From positions 1 to 64,000 of the forward strand of contig NZ_BCYZ01000014.1 of the NCBI RefSeq assembly GCF_001598455.1: a stretch of DNA of 64,000 nt, given 5' to 3'. The position numbers and the translations under genes were made by a program. The stretch's first letter is position 1. Each line of letters begins with the position of its first letter. Source of the stretch: Sphingomonas pruni NBRC 15498. GTDB taxonomy: Bacteria; Pseudomonadota; Alphaproteobacteria; Sphingomonadales; Sphingomonadaceae. The notes beneath the pieces were generated by a model. It was not told where the DNA came from. It ran no database searches and was given only the letters and a program-made list of their open reading frames with translations. This document shows, piece after piece, positions 9,483 through 18,776 of the stretch.

Positions 9483-10798
9483 TGGCGACATTATCCCCAG
9501 CGGCACCGCACGCCCCGGCGCGAGGCTTCGCCAGCGCGCTCGGGCCGTTGCTGCTGCTCGCCTTGCTGATGGTGATCGGCTTCGCGGTGATGGGATCGTT
9601 CGGCGTGGTGCAGGAAGGCGCCAAGGCCGAACTGGGGTTGAGCGACAATATGCTCGGCATGATCCAGGGGCTCGGCGCCGCGGTGCCGTTGGTGCTCTTC
9701 TCGATCCCGATCGGGATCCTGGTGGATCGCTTCAATCGCGTGCGGCTGATGCTGATTCTCGCGGCGGTCTGGACCCTGGGCACCGCGCTGACCGCCTTCG
9801 CGCCCAATGTCGCGACCTTGGTCGTCGCGCGGATGCTGACGGGGATCGGCACCACCGGCGCGCTGACCGCGGCGCTGTCGCTGTCCGCGGATCTGTGCGC
9901 GCCGGATCAGCGCGGCCGCGCGCTGCTGATCGTCAATCTCGGCAAGGCGCTGGGCGTCGCCGCGGCCTTCGCGCTGACGGGCTGGTTGTTCGGCCGGTTC
10001 CTCGGTCATGCGCTTCCCGATCTGCTGGCCGGCGCACCACCCTGGCGCAGCACGCACGCCGCGCTCGCCTTGCTCAGCGCCGTTCTGCTCGTGCCGCTGC
10101 TGCTGATGCGCGAGCCCGCGCGGCAAGAGGTCGAGGCCGGGCCCGACGCGCCGTTCCGCACGGTGGTGCATGAATTATGGTCGCGGCGCGCGTTCCTGAT
10201 CCCGCTGTTCGTCGGGCAGGTCGCGGTCGTGATGGCCGACGCCGCTGCCGGCATCTGGGCGTCACCGATCCTGTCGCGGATCTACGGATTGCAGCCGCAA
10301 GACTTCGGCGCCTGGATGGGGGCGATCCTGTTCGGCACCGGCGTAGTGGGCGCGATCCTCGGCGGGTTCGCTGCCGACCTCGGGCAGAAGAGCGGCCGGC
10401 GTGGCGGGCTGTTAATCGGCGCGGTCATCGCTGCAGCAGTCGGCATTCCGGCGGCATTGTTCTCGATCAGCCCGACGGTCCCGATCTTCGCGGTGGCGTT
10501 CGGCACGCTGGCCTTGTGCGGGACGATCACCGGGTTGATCACCTCAGTCGCCCTGACCGTGCTGATCCCCAACGAATTGCGCGGACTGTGCATCGGCGCG
10601 TTCATCGCGATTGCCGGACTGATCGGCTTCGGCCTCGCCCCCTCGCTCGTTGCCGGCGTCAGTACGATGCTGGGCGGCGAACATCATATCGGCCAGGCCC
10701 AGGCGATCGTCGGTGTGACCGTCAGCCTGTTGTCGTTTGTGGGATTCCTCGTCGCGATGCGCCGTGCCCCTCGTTCCGCGACCGAAGAACCTATCTGA
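9482..10798 (+). CDS. MFS transporter
   Basis: Major facilitator superfamily permease of 438 residues with about twelve hydrophobic helices and the loop 2-3 motif GILVDRFNRVRL (a variant of GxxxDRxGRR). It starts at the ATG at 9482, overlapping the preceding esterase stop; an open frame extends upstream to 9188, but that part is a shadow of the esterase gene. It resembles the spinster/hexuronate-like MFS members common next to sphingomonad catabolic genes. It most likely moves the imported substrate or a hydrolysis product across the inner membrane, working after the TonB-dependent receptor. The end of the gene overlaps the left arm of a candidate operator. Confidence 0.88.
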   Translation: MATLSPAAPHAPARGFASALGPLLLLALLMVIGFAVMGSFGVVQEGAKAELGLSDNMLGMIQGLGAAVPLVLFSIPIGILVDRFNRVRLMLILAAVWTLGTALTAFAPNVATLVVARMLTGIGTTGALTAALSLSADLCAPDQRGRALLIVNLGKALGVAAAFALTGWLFGRFLGHALPDLLAGAPPWRSTHAALALLSAVLLVPLLLMREPARQEVEAGPDAPFRTVVHELWSRRAFLIPLFVGQVAVVMADAAAGIWASPILSRIYGLQPQDFGAWMGAILFGTGVVGAILGGFAADLGQKSGRRGGLLIGAVIAAAVGIPAALFSISPTVPIFAVAFGTLALCGTITGLITSVALTVLIPNELRGLCIGAFIAIAGLIGFGLAPSLVAGVSTMLGGEHHIGQAQAIVGVTVSLLSFVGFLVAMRRAPRSATEEPI

Positions 10799-10827
10799 TA
10801 GCTATTGCATTAGCTGTCCGATAGGTT
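10788..10827. promoter_or_regulatory. candidate operator, inverted pair of the catabolic-island motif
   Basis: Two 16-base arms, AACCTATCTGATAGCT (10788-10803) and AGCTGTCCGATAGGTT (10812-10827), form an inverted repeat with 14 of 16 complementary positions around an 8-base spacer. The left arm itself contains the perfect palindrome CTATC-T-GATAG. The right arm repeats the site upstream of the TonB-dependent receptor. The element covers the MFS stop codon and ends directly before an in-frame ATG at 10828 of the AraC gene, a position that fits autoregulation. Confidence 0.65.
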
Positions 10828-10866
10828 ATGAAGGCTGGGACGATGAGTCGGGAAGAGGGTGTCGCC

Positions 10867-11616
10867 ATGCAGATCAAACAGCGTGTCGAGGTGTCGCATG
10901 AAATGCTGTCGTTCGTCGGCTCCGGAATAGTACCGATGGGCGGCTGGCCGGAGGGATCGGTCGGGATGAGTTTTCGGCTCAACGACGCCAGCCTGGGCTT
11001 TCATGCGCAGCCGACCGGGGTCGAGATGATCGACAGCGACCTCGCGTTCGTGGTCACCGCCGAAGCCTGCCGCCGCATCTTCGGCTTCGTGCCGCTCGAC
11101 GATGCGCGCTGGCATATGCCGACCGACCTGCGCGCGATCGTCATCGCCCTGGTCGATTGCCGCCTGCCCGGCCCGGCGCGCGACACGCTGCGGCTGGCCA
11201 AGAGCATCGAATTGCTGTGCGCGACCTTCGAAAAGCTCGCCGCCGACGATCTCGTCGCGGCCGACGCGACGGGGGAACTCAAGGAAGTGGATGCCCGCCG
11301 CATCGTCGCGGCGCGCCGGTTGATCGACGAGCGCTGGAACGAAAAGCTCACGCTCGATTCGATCGCGCGCGCCTGCGGCCTCAATCGCGCCAAGCTGACG
11401 CGCGGGTTCCGCAGCATGTTCGACATGACGGTGGCCGACGCGATCGCCGAGATGCGGCTCGGGGGCGCCAGCGAGATGCTGCGATCGACCGACTTGCCGG
11501 TGTCGTCGATCGGTTACCGCTGCGGCTATCTCAACAATGCCAGCTTCACCCGCGCTTTCTCGCGCCGCTACGGGGTTGCGCCTACGCGCTATCGTGCGCA
11601 TCGTCTCGCCGCATGA
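10867..11616 (+). CDS. AraC-family transcriptional regulator
   Basis: About 249 residues with the AraC/XylS double helix-turn-helix at the C-terminus (LTLDSIARACGLNRAKLTRGF and the second helix pair ending in YGVAPTRYRAHR). The N-terminal half is an unrecognised sensor domain resembling PchR-like regulators rather than the arabinose cupin. I place the start at 10867 because GAAGAGGG sits about eight bases before it; the ATG at 10828 would give 13 more residues and would abut the operator. It overlaps the next gene by ATGA, so two regulators of different families are co-produced. It probably controls the island through the shared motif. Confidence 0.82.
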   Translation: MQIKQRVEVSHEMLSFVGSGIVPMGGWPEGSVGMSFRLNDASLGFHAQPTGVEMIDSDLAFVVTAEACRRIFGFVPLDDARWHMPTDLRAIVIALVDCRLPGPARDTLRLAKSIELLCATFEKLAADDLVAADATGELKEVDARRIVAARRLIDERWNEKLTLDSIARACGLNRAKLTRGFRSMFDMTVADAIAEMRLGGASEMLRSTDLPVSSIGYRCGYLNNASFTRAFSRRYGVAPTRYRAHRLAA

Positions 11617-12332
11617 GCGAGGGGGTTCGCGCCATCGAAGGCGGCTCGTTGGTCGATCGCGCGGTCCGCTGCGTGCGCGACCATATCCGCGACAACGACC
11701 TGAAGGTCGGCGACACGTTGCCCGGTGAGGGCGCGTTCGCCGAGCAATTGGGCGTCAGCCGCGCGGTGATGCGCGAGGCGTTCTCGACCCTGGCCGCGTT
11801 GCACCAGATCGATGTCGGCAACGGCCGCAAGGCGCGTGTCGCGGCGATCGACGGGTCGGTGCTGTCGACATCGCTCGACCATGCCGTCGCCACCGCGCAA
11901 GTCACGGTCAACGAAATCTGGGACGTCCGCCGCACGCTGGAATTGCGCACCGCCGAGCTAGCCGCGATCCGGCGCAGCGACGCCGAGGCGCGCGCGATCC
12001 TGGGTCATGCCGAGGCAATGGCGGCGCATGGCGGTGATCTCGACGAGCTCACTCGCCACGACATCGCCTTTCACCAGGCGATCGCCAAGGCGAGCGGCAA
12101 CGTGCTGTTCTACAACATCATCCGTTCGTTCGAGTCGCTGATGACCGTGGCGGTGCCCACCGCCTGGCACACCCGCACCACCGCCGAGCAGCGGGCAACG
12201 GTGCTCGAACAGCATCACCGCCTGGCGGAAGCGATCGCCAACCGCGACGCGGCGGCGGCGGTGGCCGAGATGAACACGCATTTCGACACCTCGATCGCCG
12301 ATTTGTTTGCACGCTATTCGGCAGCGATCTAG
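11613..12332 (+). CDS. GntR-family (FadR/FCD) transcriptional regulator
   Basis: A 239-residue regulator with an N-terminal winged helix (VGDTLPGEGAFAEQLGVSRAVMREAFSTL) and a C-terminal helical FCD ligand-binding domain. The FCD metal/ligand residues are visible as the Asp of HDIAFHQAI and later histidines in EQHHRL and MNTHFD. Such proteins usually act as repressors sensing a carboxylate of the pathway they control. The ATG overlaps the AraC stop (ATGA). Its presence beside a hydroxyacid oxidase fits sensing of a hydroxyacid or oxoacid. FadR-type factors bind short palindromes, and CTATCTGATAG in the element upstream of the AraC gene is a plausible site. Confidence 0.87.
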   Translation: MSEGVRAIEGGSLVDRAVRCVRDHIRDNDLKVGDTLPGEGAFAEQLGVSRAVMREAFSTLAALHQIDVGNGRKARVAAIDGSVLSTSLDHAVATAQVTVNEIWDVRRTLELRTAELAAIRRSDAEARAILGHAEAMAAHGGDLDELTRHDIAFHQAIAKASGNVLFYNIIRSFESLMTVAVPTAWHTRTTAEQRATVLEQHHRLAEAIANRDAAAAVAEMNTHFDTSIADLFARYSAAI

Positions 12333-12365
12333 GGCAAGTCGCTCCACGATCCGGAGTCGCGCGCG

Positions 12366-12836
12366 ATGATAGCCAGCCTGTTCGCCGTCCTGTTGCTGCA
12401 GACGGCGCCCGCCGCTGCCGCACCTGTCTGCACCGCCACCGTCGCGCCGCCGGCGGGACTCGAAGCGTGGAGCTCGGCGCCCGGCATGACCGCCGACGCG
12501 ATCCCACCGGGCAAGAATATCGCGCTGACCCTGCGGCCAGTCGACGGTGTGACGTTTCCGCTGACGCCGGCCCGGCCGCCTGCCCCTGGCACCTTCGGCG
12601 GCGTCTATCACGTGACCGTGGCAACTGCCGGCACCTATCGCGTCGTGTTGCAGAACGGCGCGTGGATCGATCTAGTGCGCGACGGCAAGTCGTTGACTTC
12701 GGCCGGTCATATGGAAGGAGCGCCCTGTTCGGGCATCCGCAAGATCGTCGATTTCGACCTCCAGACCGGAACCTATAGTGTGCAATTGTCCGGCGCGAAG
12801 ACCCCGCAAATGCGGATCCTGATCGCCGCGAAATAG
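12366..12836 (+). CDS. secreted protein of unknown function
   Basis: A 156-residue protein with a clear signal peptide (hydrophobic run to about residue 19, AAAA-P cleavage region), so probably periplasmic. The mature part is beta-rich, with segments like GTYRVVLQNGAWIDLVRDG, and contains three cysteines, two of which could pair. The pattern resembles small beta-sandwich proteins, but I do not recognise a named family. It lies between the FadR-type regulator and the RND operon and has no clear operon partner. Confidence 0.6.
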   Translation: MIASLFAVLLLQTAPAAAAPVCTATVAPPAGLEAWSSAPGMTADAIPPGKNIALTLRPVDGVTFPLTPARPPAPGTFGGVYHVTVATAGTYRVVLQNGAWIDLVRDGKSLTSAGHMEGAPCSGIRKIVDFDLQTGTYSVQLSGAKTPQMRILIAAK

Positions 12837-12916
12837 CTTGTTGCGGCTTCGCAACTGATAAAATTTGCGACAAACCGGTGTTTGACACGCACCGATCGGG
12901 AAACCATCAGCCGCCC

Positions 12917-14125
12917 ATGCCTTTCCCCCCCAACCGTCGGGTGGCGCGGTCCGCCCTCGCCACGATATCGATCGGCCTGTTCGCGCTGAGCGCGTGCGGC
13001 GCGCGCGACAACGCCGCCAAGGGCGGCCGGCACGGCCAGCAGGGCACTCCCGAAGTCGGCTATATCGTGATCCAGCCGGCCAGCGTGCCGATGGTCACGG
13101 AACTTGCCGCACGCACCAGTGCCTATCAGACATCGGAAGTCAGGCCGCAGGTATCGGGCATCATCCGCAAGCGGTTCTTCACCGAAGGGTCGTTCGTGAA
13201 GAAGGGCCAGCCGCTCTACCAGATCGACCCCAGTCTCTATCGCGCGGCGACCAATCAGGCTGCGGCTAATCTGGCAAGCGCACAGGCGAGCGCCGAAGCG
13301 GCGAAGGTCAAGGCCGACCGCTACGCTCCGTTGGCCAAGGAGCAAGCGGTCGCGGCGCAGGATTACACCGACGCCGCCGCCGCCGCCCGCCAGGCCAAAG
13401 CCGCGGTCGCCCAGAACCGCGCCGCGCTCGACACCGCGAAGATCAACCTGCGCTTCACCACCGTGCCCGCGCCGATCAGCGGCAAGATCGGCCGCTCGCT
13501 GTTCACCGAAGGCGCGCTGGTTGCCAACAACCAGACCGATCCGCTGGCGGTGATTTCGGCGCTCGATCCGATCTATGTCGATATCCAGCAAAGCTCCGCC
13601 GACCTGCTGCGCCTGCGTCGGGCACTCGCCGGCGGCGGCGCCGTGCCGACCAAGGCCGAAGTCCATCTGAAGCTCGAGGACGGCAGCGACTATGGCTATG
13701 TCGGCAGCGTCGAATTCTCCGAAGTCACGGTCGATCCCACCACCGGGACGGTGACGCTGCGCGCACGCTTCCCCAATCCGCAAGGGCTGCTGTTGCCCGG
13801 CATGTTCGTCCGCGCCGATTTCGCTCAGGCCAGCGATCCCAATGCATTCCTGATCCCCCAAACCGCGGTGACGCGCGACCCCAAGGGCAACGCCCAGGTC
13901 TATGTGCTGAGCGCCGACAACAAGGCGATCCCGCGCAATATCACCACGTCGCGCACTATCGGCGTCAATTGGGTGGTGACCGGCGGCCTGAAACAGGGCG
14001 ACAAGGTGATCACCGAAGGCATCGGCAAGCTGAAGCCCAATCAGCCGGTCAAGCCGGTCCCCGCGGGGTCGCCGCAGAAGATCGGGGCGCCGCAAGGGGA
14101 CAAGCGCACCGGCACGGGCGGCTGA
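12917..14125 (+). CDS. RND efflux periplasmic adaptor (MexA/AcrA type) lipoprotein
   Basis: Membrane-fusion protein of about 402 residues linking the RND pump to the outer-membrane channel. From the ATG at 12917 the signal peptide ends in lipobox LSAC with Cys27, so it is lipid-anchored. Next come a barrel-sandwich lipoyl half (VRPQVSGIIRKRFFTEGSFVKKGQPLYQID), a helical hairpin rich in Ala and Gln (residues about 110-160), the second lipoyl half (TTVPAPISGKIGRS) and the beta-barrel and membrane-proximal domains. A GTG at 12878 would add 13 residues and cannot be excluded; neither start has a strong ribosome-binding site. First gene of a three-gene efflux operon. Confidence 0.88.
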   Translation: MPFPPNRRVARSALATISIGLFALSACGARDNAAKGGRHGQQGTPEVGYIVIQPASVPMVTELAARTSAYQTSEVRPQVSGIIRKRFFTEGSFVKKGQPLYQIDPSLYRAATNQAAANLASAQASAEAAKVKADRYAPLAKEQAVAAQDYTDAAAAARQAKAAVAQNRAALDTAKINLRFTTVPAPISGKIGRSLFTEGALVANNQTDPLAVISALDPIYVDIQQSSADLLRLRRALAGGGAVPTKAEVHLKLEDGSDYGYVGSVEFSEVTVDPTTGTVTLRARFPNPQGLLLPGMFVRADFAQASDPNAFLIPQTAVTRDPKGNAQVYVLSADNKAIPRNITTSRTIGVNWVVTGGLKQGDKVITEGIGKLKPNQPVKPVPAGSPQKIGAPQGDKRTGTGG

Positions 14126-14129
14126 GCCC

Positions 14130-17100
14130 ATGTCGCGCATCTTCATCGACCGGCCGATCTTCGCCTGGGTCATCGCGATCATCATCATGCTGGTCGGCCT
14201 GGGCAGCATCTTCACGCTACCCGTCGAACAATTCCCCGACGTGGCGCCGCCGCAAGTCAATATCCGCGCGAGCTATCCGGGCGCGTCGGCGGTCACGCTG
14301 GAAAATAGCGTCACCCAGGTGATCGAGCAGCAACTGACCGGCATCGACGGCCTGCTCTATTTCAGCTCGAACTCGTCGTCGCGCGGCCAGGTGACGATCA
14401 GCGCGACGTTCCAGAAGGGTACCAATCCCGACATCGCGCAGGTCCAGGTCCAGAACAAGGTCCAGCAGGCGCTGAGCCGCCTGCCCCAACAGGTCCAGCA
14501 ACAGGGCCTGACGGTAACCAAGTCGAACCCCGACTTCCTGCTGATCGCGGCGATCTACGACACCACCGACCAGAAGACGAACCTCGACGTCTCCGACTAT
14601 CTGGTGTCCAACCTGCAGGACTCGATCGGGCGCATCCCCGGCGTCGGCGACACCAATGTGTTCGGCGCGCAATATGGCATGCGCATCTGGCTCAACCCCG
14701 ACAAGCTGCAAAGCTACAGCCTGGTGCCGGCCGACGTCACGACGGCGATCACCGCGCAGAATGCCGAGGTCGCGGCAGGCGAGGTCGGCGGCGTGCCGAG
14801 CGGCCCCGATCAGATGCTGAACGCGACGGTCACCGCGCAGTCGCGCCTCTCGACCCCGGCGCAATTCGCCAACATCGTCGTCAAGACGCAGCCCGACGGG
14901 TCGACCGTTCGCCTGTCCGATGTCGCCAGGATCGAACTCGGTTCGGAAAGCTACGCGATCGTCAGCCGGGTCAACGGCCATCCTGGGGCGGGCATCGCGG
15001 TCAGCCTGGCGCCGGGCGCCGACGCACTGACCACCGCCGAGCTGGTCAAGAAAGAGATCGAGACCCAGTCGAAGAACTTCCCGCCCGGCTTCGCCTACGA
15101 TTTCCCCAACGATTCGACGACCTTCATCAAGCTGTCGATCGACGACGTGGTGAAGACATTGTTCGAGGCGATCGTGCTGGTCGTCATCGTCATGTTCGTG
15201 TTCCTGCAAAGCTGGCGCGCGACCCTGATCCCGACGATCGCCGTGCCGGTCGTGCTGCTCGGAACATTCGGCGTGTTCGCCGTCGCGGGCTTCTCGATCA
15301 ACACGCTGACTCTGTTCGGCCTGGTCCTCGCGATCGGCCTGCTGGTCGACGATGCGATCGTCGTGGTCGAGAATGTCGAACGCGTGATGGAAGAGAATCC
15401 GGGGATGTCCCCGCGCGACGCCACCATCCAGTCGATGAGCGAGATCCAGGTCGCGCTGGTCGCGATCGCGTTGGTCCTGTCGGCGGTGTTCCTGCCGATG
15501 GCGTTCTTCGGCGGATCGACCGGCGTGATCTATCGCCAATTCTCGCTGACGATCGTGTCGGCGATGGTGCTGTCGGTGGTCGTCGCGTTGATCCTGACCC
15601 CGGCGCTGACCACGACCTTGCTCAAGCGCAAGGAAGAAGAGCGACACGAGGGCTGGGTCTATCGCCATACGGAAAAGGCGCGCGACTGGTTCAACACCAA
15701 TTTCGAGCGGATGGTGAACTGGTACACCGACCGGGTGAGCAGAGTGGTCGACCGCAAATGGCTGTTCCTGGCGATCTATGCCTGCGTCATCGCGATCCTG
15801 GTGATCCTGTTCGTGCGGCTGCCGACCGGCTTCCTGCCCACCGAGGATCAGGGTTTCGCGCAGATCCAGTTCAACCTGCCGGCGGGCGCGACGATCAACC
15901 GCACCCAAGCGGCGCAAAAGACGATCGAGAATTATTTCCTCAAGACCGAAGGCAAGAATACAGCCGCCATATTGAGCGTGTCCGGTACGGGCGGCGGCGG
16001 TGGTGGCGGCCAGAATGCCGGGCGTGGCTTCGTCGCGCTAAAGGACTGGAGCGAGCGGAAGGGCAGCGAGAACGGCGCCGATGCGATCACCAACCGTGCG
16101 ACCAAGGCGCTTGGCGGGCTGCGCGATGTCGAATTCTACGCGACGGTCCCGGCCGCCGTGCGCGGTCTGGGCCAGTCGTCGGGATTCACCGTCGAGCTCG
16201 AGAATACCGGTGGCCTGACTCGCGATCAGTTCCGGGCAGCGCGCGACCAATTGCTGGCTGAGGCGCGCGCCGATCCGACGCTCGCCGCGGTGCGCCCGAG
16301 CGACCTGCCCGACCAGCCGACGCTCAAGGTCGACACCGACGCCCAGAAGCTGTCGGTGTTGGGGCTGACCCAGGCCAGCGTCAACGCGACGTTGTCGACG
16401 GCCTGGGGCGGCAGCTATGTCAACGACTTCAACGACCGCGGCCGCGTCAAGCGGGTCTATGTCCAGGGCGATGCGCCGTACCGCTCGTCGCCCGAGGACA
16501 TCGCCAAATGGTACGTCCGCGGCTCGAACGGGCAGATGGTCCCGTTCTCTTCCTTCGCGACCATCTCCTGGTCGAACGCGCCGACCTCGCTGAGCCGCTT
16601 CAATGGCATTTCCTCGTACGAAATTTCCGGCCAGTCGGCGCCGGGCAAGAGCTCGGGCGACGCGATGAAGCGGATCGAGGAGATGGCCGCCAAGATACCG
16701 GGCACCTCGATCGAATGGAGCGGCGCGTCCTATCAGGAGCGTTTGTCCTCGGGCCAGGCGCCGATCCTCTATGGCCTGTCGCTGCTGGTCGTGTTCCTGT
16801 GCCTGGCGGCGCTCTATGAGAGCTGGACGATCCCGATCGCGGTGCTGCTGATCATTCCGCTCGGGCTGGTCGGATCGGTGTTCGCGGTGACGCTGCGCGG
16901 CTTGCAGAACGACGTCTATCTGCAGATCGGCTTGCTGACGACGATGGGCCTGGCGGCCAAGAACGCGATCCTGATGATCGAATTCGCGGAGCAAGCGGAG
17001 AAGTCCGGCAAGCGGGTGATCGAAGCCGCGCTGGAAGCCGCGCGCATTCGTCTCCGCCCGATCCTGATGACCAGTTTCGCCTTCATCTTCGGGGTTCTGC

Positions 17101-17309
17101 CGCTGGCGATCGCGACCGGGGCCGGCGCCAACAGCCGCGTCGCGATCGGCACCGCGGTGATCGGCGGCATGCTGACCGCGACGATCCTGGCGGTGTTCTA
17201 CATCCCGTTGTTCTTCGTGCTGGTCCGCCGCACGACGCGCGACGCGTTGAAGCACCTCCACCACGAGCACCCGGCCCCGCCGCCGGCCGAACCGGAGGCC
17301 ACGGCATGA
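14130..17309 (+). CDS. RND multidrug efflux permease, HAE1 (AcrB/MexB) family
   Basis: Inner-membrane proton/drug antiporter of 1059 residues, the usual length for HAE1 pumps. It opens with MSRIFIDRPIFAWVIAI, the standard first helix. The N-terminal periplasmic porter loops contain VEQFPDVAPP and QVQVQNKVQQALSRLP. The proton-relay aspartate pair is visible in helix 4 (GLLVDDAIVVVEN), and the second half has a matching set of helices ending with FEFAEQAE-like IEFAEQAEKSGK. The gene follows the adaptor by four bases and overlaps the channel gene by ATGA. No dedicated regulator is adjacent. Substrates cannot be predicted. Confidence 0.93.
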   Translation: MSRIFIDRPIFAWVIAIIIMLVGLGSIFTLPVEQFPDVAPPQVNIRASYPGASAVTLENSVTQVIEQQLTGIDGLLYFSSNSSSRGQVTISATFQKGTNPDIAQVQVQNKVQQALSRLPQQVQQQGLTVTKSNPDFLLIAAIYDTTDQKTNLDVSDYLVSNLQDSIGRIPGVGDTNVFGAQYGMRIWLNPDKLQSYSLVPADVTTAITAQNAEVAAGEVGGVPSGPDQMLNATVTAQSRLSTPAQFANIVVKTQPDGSTVRLSDVARIELGSESYAIVSRVNGHPGAGIAVSLAPGADALTTAELVKKEIETQSKNFPPGFAYDFPNDSTTFIKLSIDDVVKTLFEAIVLVVIVMFVFLQSWRATLIPTIAVPVVLLGTFGVFAVAGFSINTLTLFGLVLAIGLLVDDAIVVVENVERVMEENPGMSPRDATIQSMSEIQVALVAIALVLSAVFLPMAFFGGSTGVIYRQFSLTIVSAMVLSVVVALILTPALTTTLLKRKEEERHEGWVYRHTEKARDWFNTNFERMVNWYTDRVSRVVDRKWLFLAIYACVIAILVILFVRLPTGFLPTEDQGFAQIQFNLPAGATINRTQAAQKTIENYFLKTEGKNTAAILSVSGTGGGGGGGQNAGRGFVALKDWSERKGSENGADAITNRATKALGGLRDVEFYATVPAAVRGLGQSSGFTVELENTGGLTRDQFRAARDQLLAEARADPTLAAVRPSDLPDQPTLKVDTDAQKLSVLGLTQASVNATLSTAWGGSYVNDFNDRGRVKRVYVQGDAPYRSSPEDIAKWYVRGSNGQMVPFSSFATISWSNAPTSLSRFNGISSYEISGQSAPGKSSGDAMKRIEEMAAKIPGTSIEWSGASYQERLSSGQAPILYGLSLLVVFLCLAALYESWTIPIAVLLIIPLGLVGSVFAVTLRGLQNDVYLQIGLLTTMGLAAKNAILMIEFAEQAEKSGKRVIEAALEAARIRLRPILMTSFAFIFGVLPLAIATGAGANSRVAIGTAVIGGMLTATILAVFYIPLFFVLVRRTTRDALKHLHHEHPAPPPAEPEATA

Positions 17310-18724
17310 TCCGCAAGCTCACCGCCGTGACGATGATGGCGAGCCTGACCGCATGCTCGCTCGCGCCCAAATATGAGCGCCCCGCAGCGCCGGTGCCACA
17401 GAGCTGGCCGGTCGGCGACGCCTATCTGCGCACCAGCGAAGCGGCGCTGCCGACCGTGCGCTACCAGGACGTGTTCCGCGACCCGCGGCTGCAGACGCTG
17501 ATCGTCCAGGCGCTGGCCAATAATCGCGACCTACGCGTCGCCGCCGCCAATATCGCCGCGGCGCGAGGCCAGTTCCGCATCCAGCGCGCCGAATTGTTTC
17601 CCGAGGTCGATGCCGGCGCCGGCGCCACCTTCCGCGGCGGCCAGGGCGCGACCGGCGCCAAGTCCAGCTTCGATGCCAATGTCGGCATCAACGCGTTCGA
17701 AGTCGACCTGTTCGGGCGCATCCGCTCGGAATCCGACCGCGCCCTCAACAGCTATTTCGCGACCGAGGCGGCGGCGCGCGCGACGCGGCTGACGCTGATC
17801 GGCGACATTGCCGATGCGTGGCTGACCTATGCCTCGGACAAGAGCCTGCTCAAGATCGCGCAGGATACCGCGGCCAGCGCCCAGATCAGCGTCGAGCTGA
17901 CGCAGAAACGCCTGAACGGCGGGATCGCGCCGCGCACCGATCTGCGCCAGGCGCAACTGACCCTCGACACGGCCAGGGCCGACGTCGCCCAGCAGACCAC
18001 CGCGCTGGCGCAGGATGTCAATGCTTTGCAATTGCTGGTCGGCGCGCCCGTCGATCCCGCTAATCTACCCAATTCGATCGACGAGGCGGGCGCGACCCTG
18101 GCCGAGATCCCCGCCGGCCTCGATTCGTCGATCCTGTTACGGCGGCCCGACGTGGTCGAGGCCGAATATCAGTTGCGCGCGGCCAATGCCGAGATCGGCG
18201 CGGCGCGCGCGGCGTTGTTCCCGAAGATCAGCCTGACTGGCCTGGCCGGCTTCGTCAGCAACGCGCTTGGCTCGCTATTCACCGGCGGAGCATTCAATTG
18301 GCAGGCCGGAGCTGCGGCGAGCTATCCGATCTTCCGCGCCGGCGCCGGCAAGGCCAATGTCGACGTGACCAAGGCGCAACGCGATGCCGCGCTGGCGACC
18401 TATGAAAAGACCATTCAGACCGCGTTCCGCGAAGTCGCCGACGCGCTGGCACGGCGCGGCACGATGACCGCCCAGCTCACCGCGACGCGCGACCTGCGCG
18501 ATGCCGCGGCGGACAATTACAAGCTGTCGGACATGCGCTACCGCGGCGGGATCGATTCCTATCTCGACAGCCTCATCGCGCAGCGCTCTTATTATTCGGC
18601 GCAACAGACGCTGATCAACACCCAGCTCGTTCGGGCCGGCAACCTGGTCACGCTGTATCGCGCGTTGGGCGGGGACTCGCTCGTCGAGGCGACCAAGGAC
18701 GGGCCCAAGGCGCCGGCGGGTTAA
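17306..18724 (+). CDS. outer-membrane efflux channel lipoprotein (OprM/NodT family)
   Basis: TolC-like channel of 472 residues. The signal peptide ends in lipobox LTAC with Cys17, and the mature protein starts LAPKYERPAAPVP, the usual OprM/NodT opening. Two internally similar helical repeats follow, each with NRDLRVAAANIAAARGQ- or RDAALATYEKTIQTAFREV-type helices and beta-strand segments for the barrel. It completes the tripartite pump with the two upstream genes; the start codon overlaps the permease stop. Nothing in its sequence is unusual. Confidence 0.92.
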   Translation: MIRKLTAVTMMASLTACSLAPKYERPAAPVPQSWPVGDAYLRTSEAALPTVRYQDVFRDPRLQTLIVQALANNRDLRVAAANIAAARGQFRIQRAELFPEVDAGAGATFRGGQGATGAKSSFDANVGINAFEVDLFGRIRSESDRALNSYFATEAAARATRLTLIGDIADAWLTYASDKSLLKIAQDTAASAQISVELTQKRLNGGIAPRTDLRQAQLTLDTARADVAQQTTALAQDVNALQLLVGAPVDPANLPNSIDEAGATLAEIPAGLDSSILLRRPDVVEAEYQLRAANAEIGAARAALFPKISLTGLAGFVSNALGSLFTGGAFNWQAGAAASYPIFRAGAGKANVDVTKAQRDAALATYEKTIQTAFREVADALARRGTMTAQLTATRDLRDAAADNYKLSDMRYRGGIDSYLDSLIAQRSYYSAQQTLINTQLVRAGNLVTLYRALGGDSLVEATKDGPKAPAG

Positions 18725-18776
18725 CTTCGTCCGCATGCCCGTGACGTGCTGCGTCGGCCGCGGCGCTTCTCGCGTC

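Noticed and set aside
12882..12910. Promoter with TTGACA at 12882 for the RND adaptor
   Set aside because: The -35 match is perfect but the hexamer 17 bases later (CATCAG) is a poor -10 box, and transcription would begin at or after the preferred start codon.
14217..15917. 566-codon open frame on the minus strand inside the RND permease
   Set aside because: Low-complexity Arg/Asp/His-rich translation that mirrors the codon pattern of the sense gene; typical antisense shadow in GC-rich DNA.
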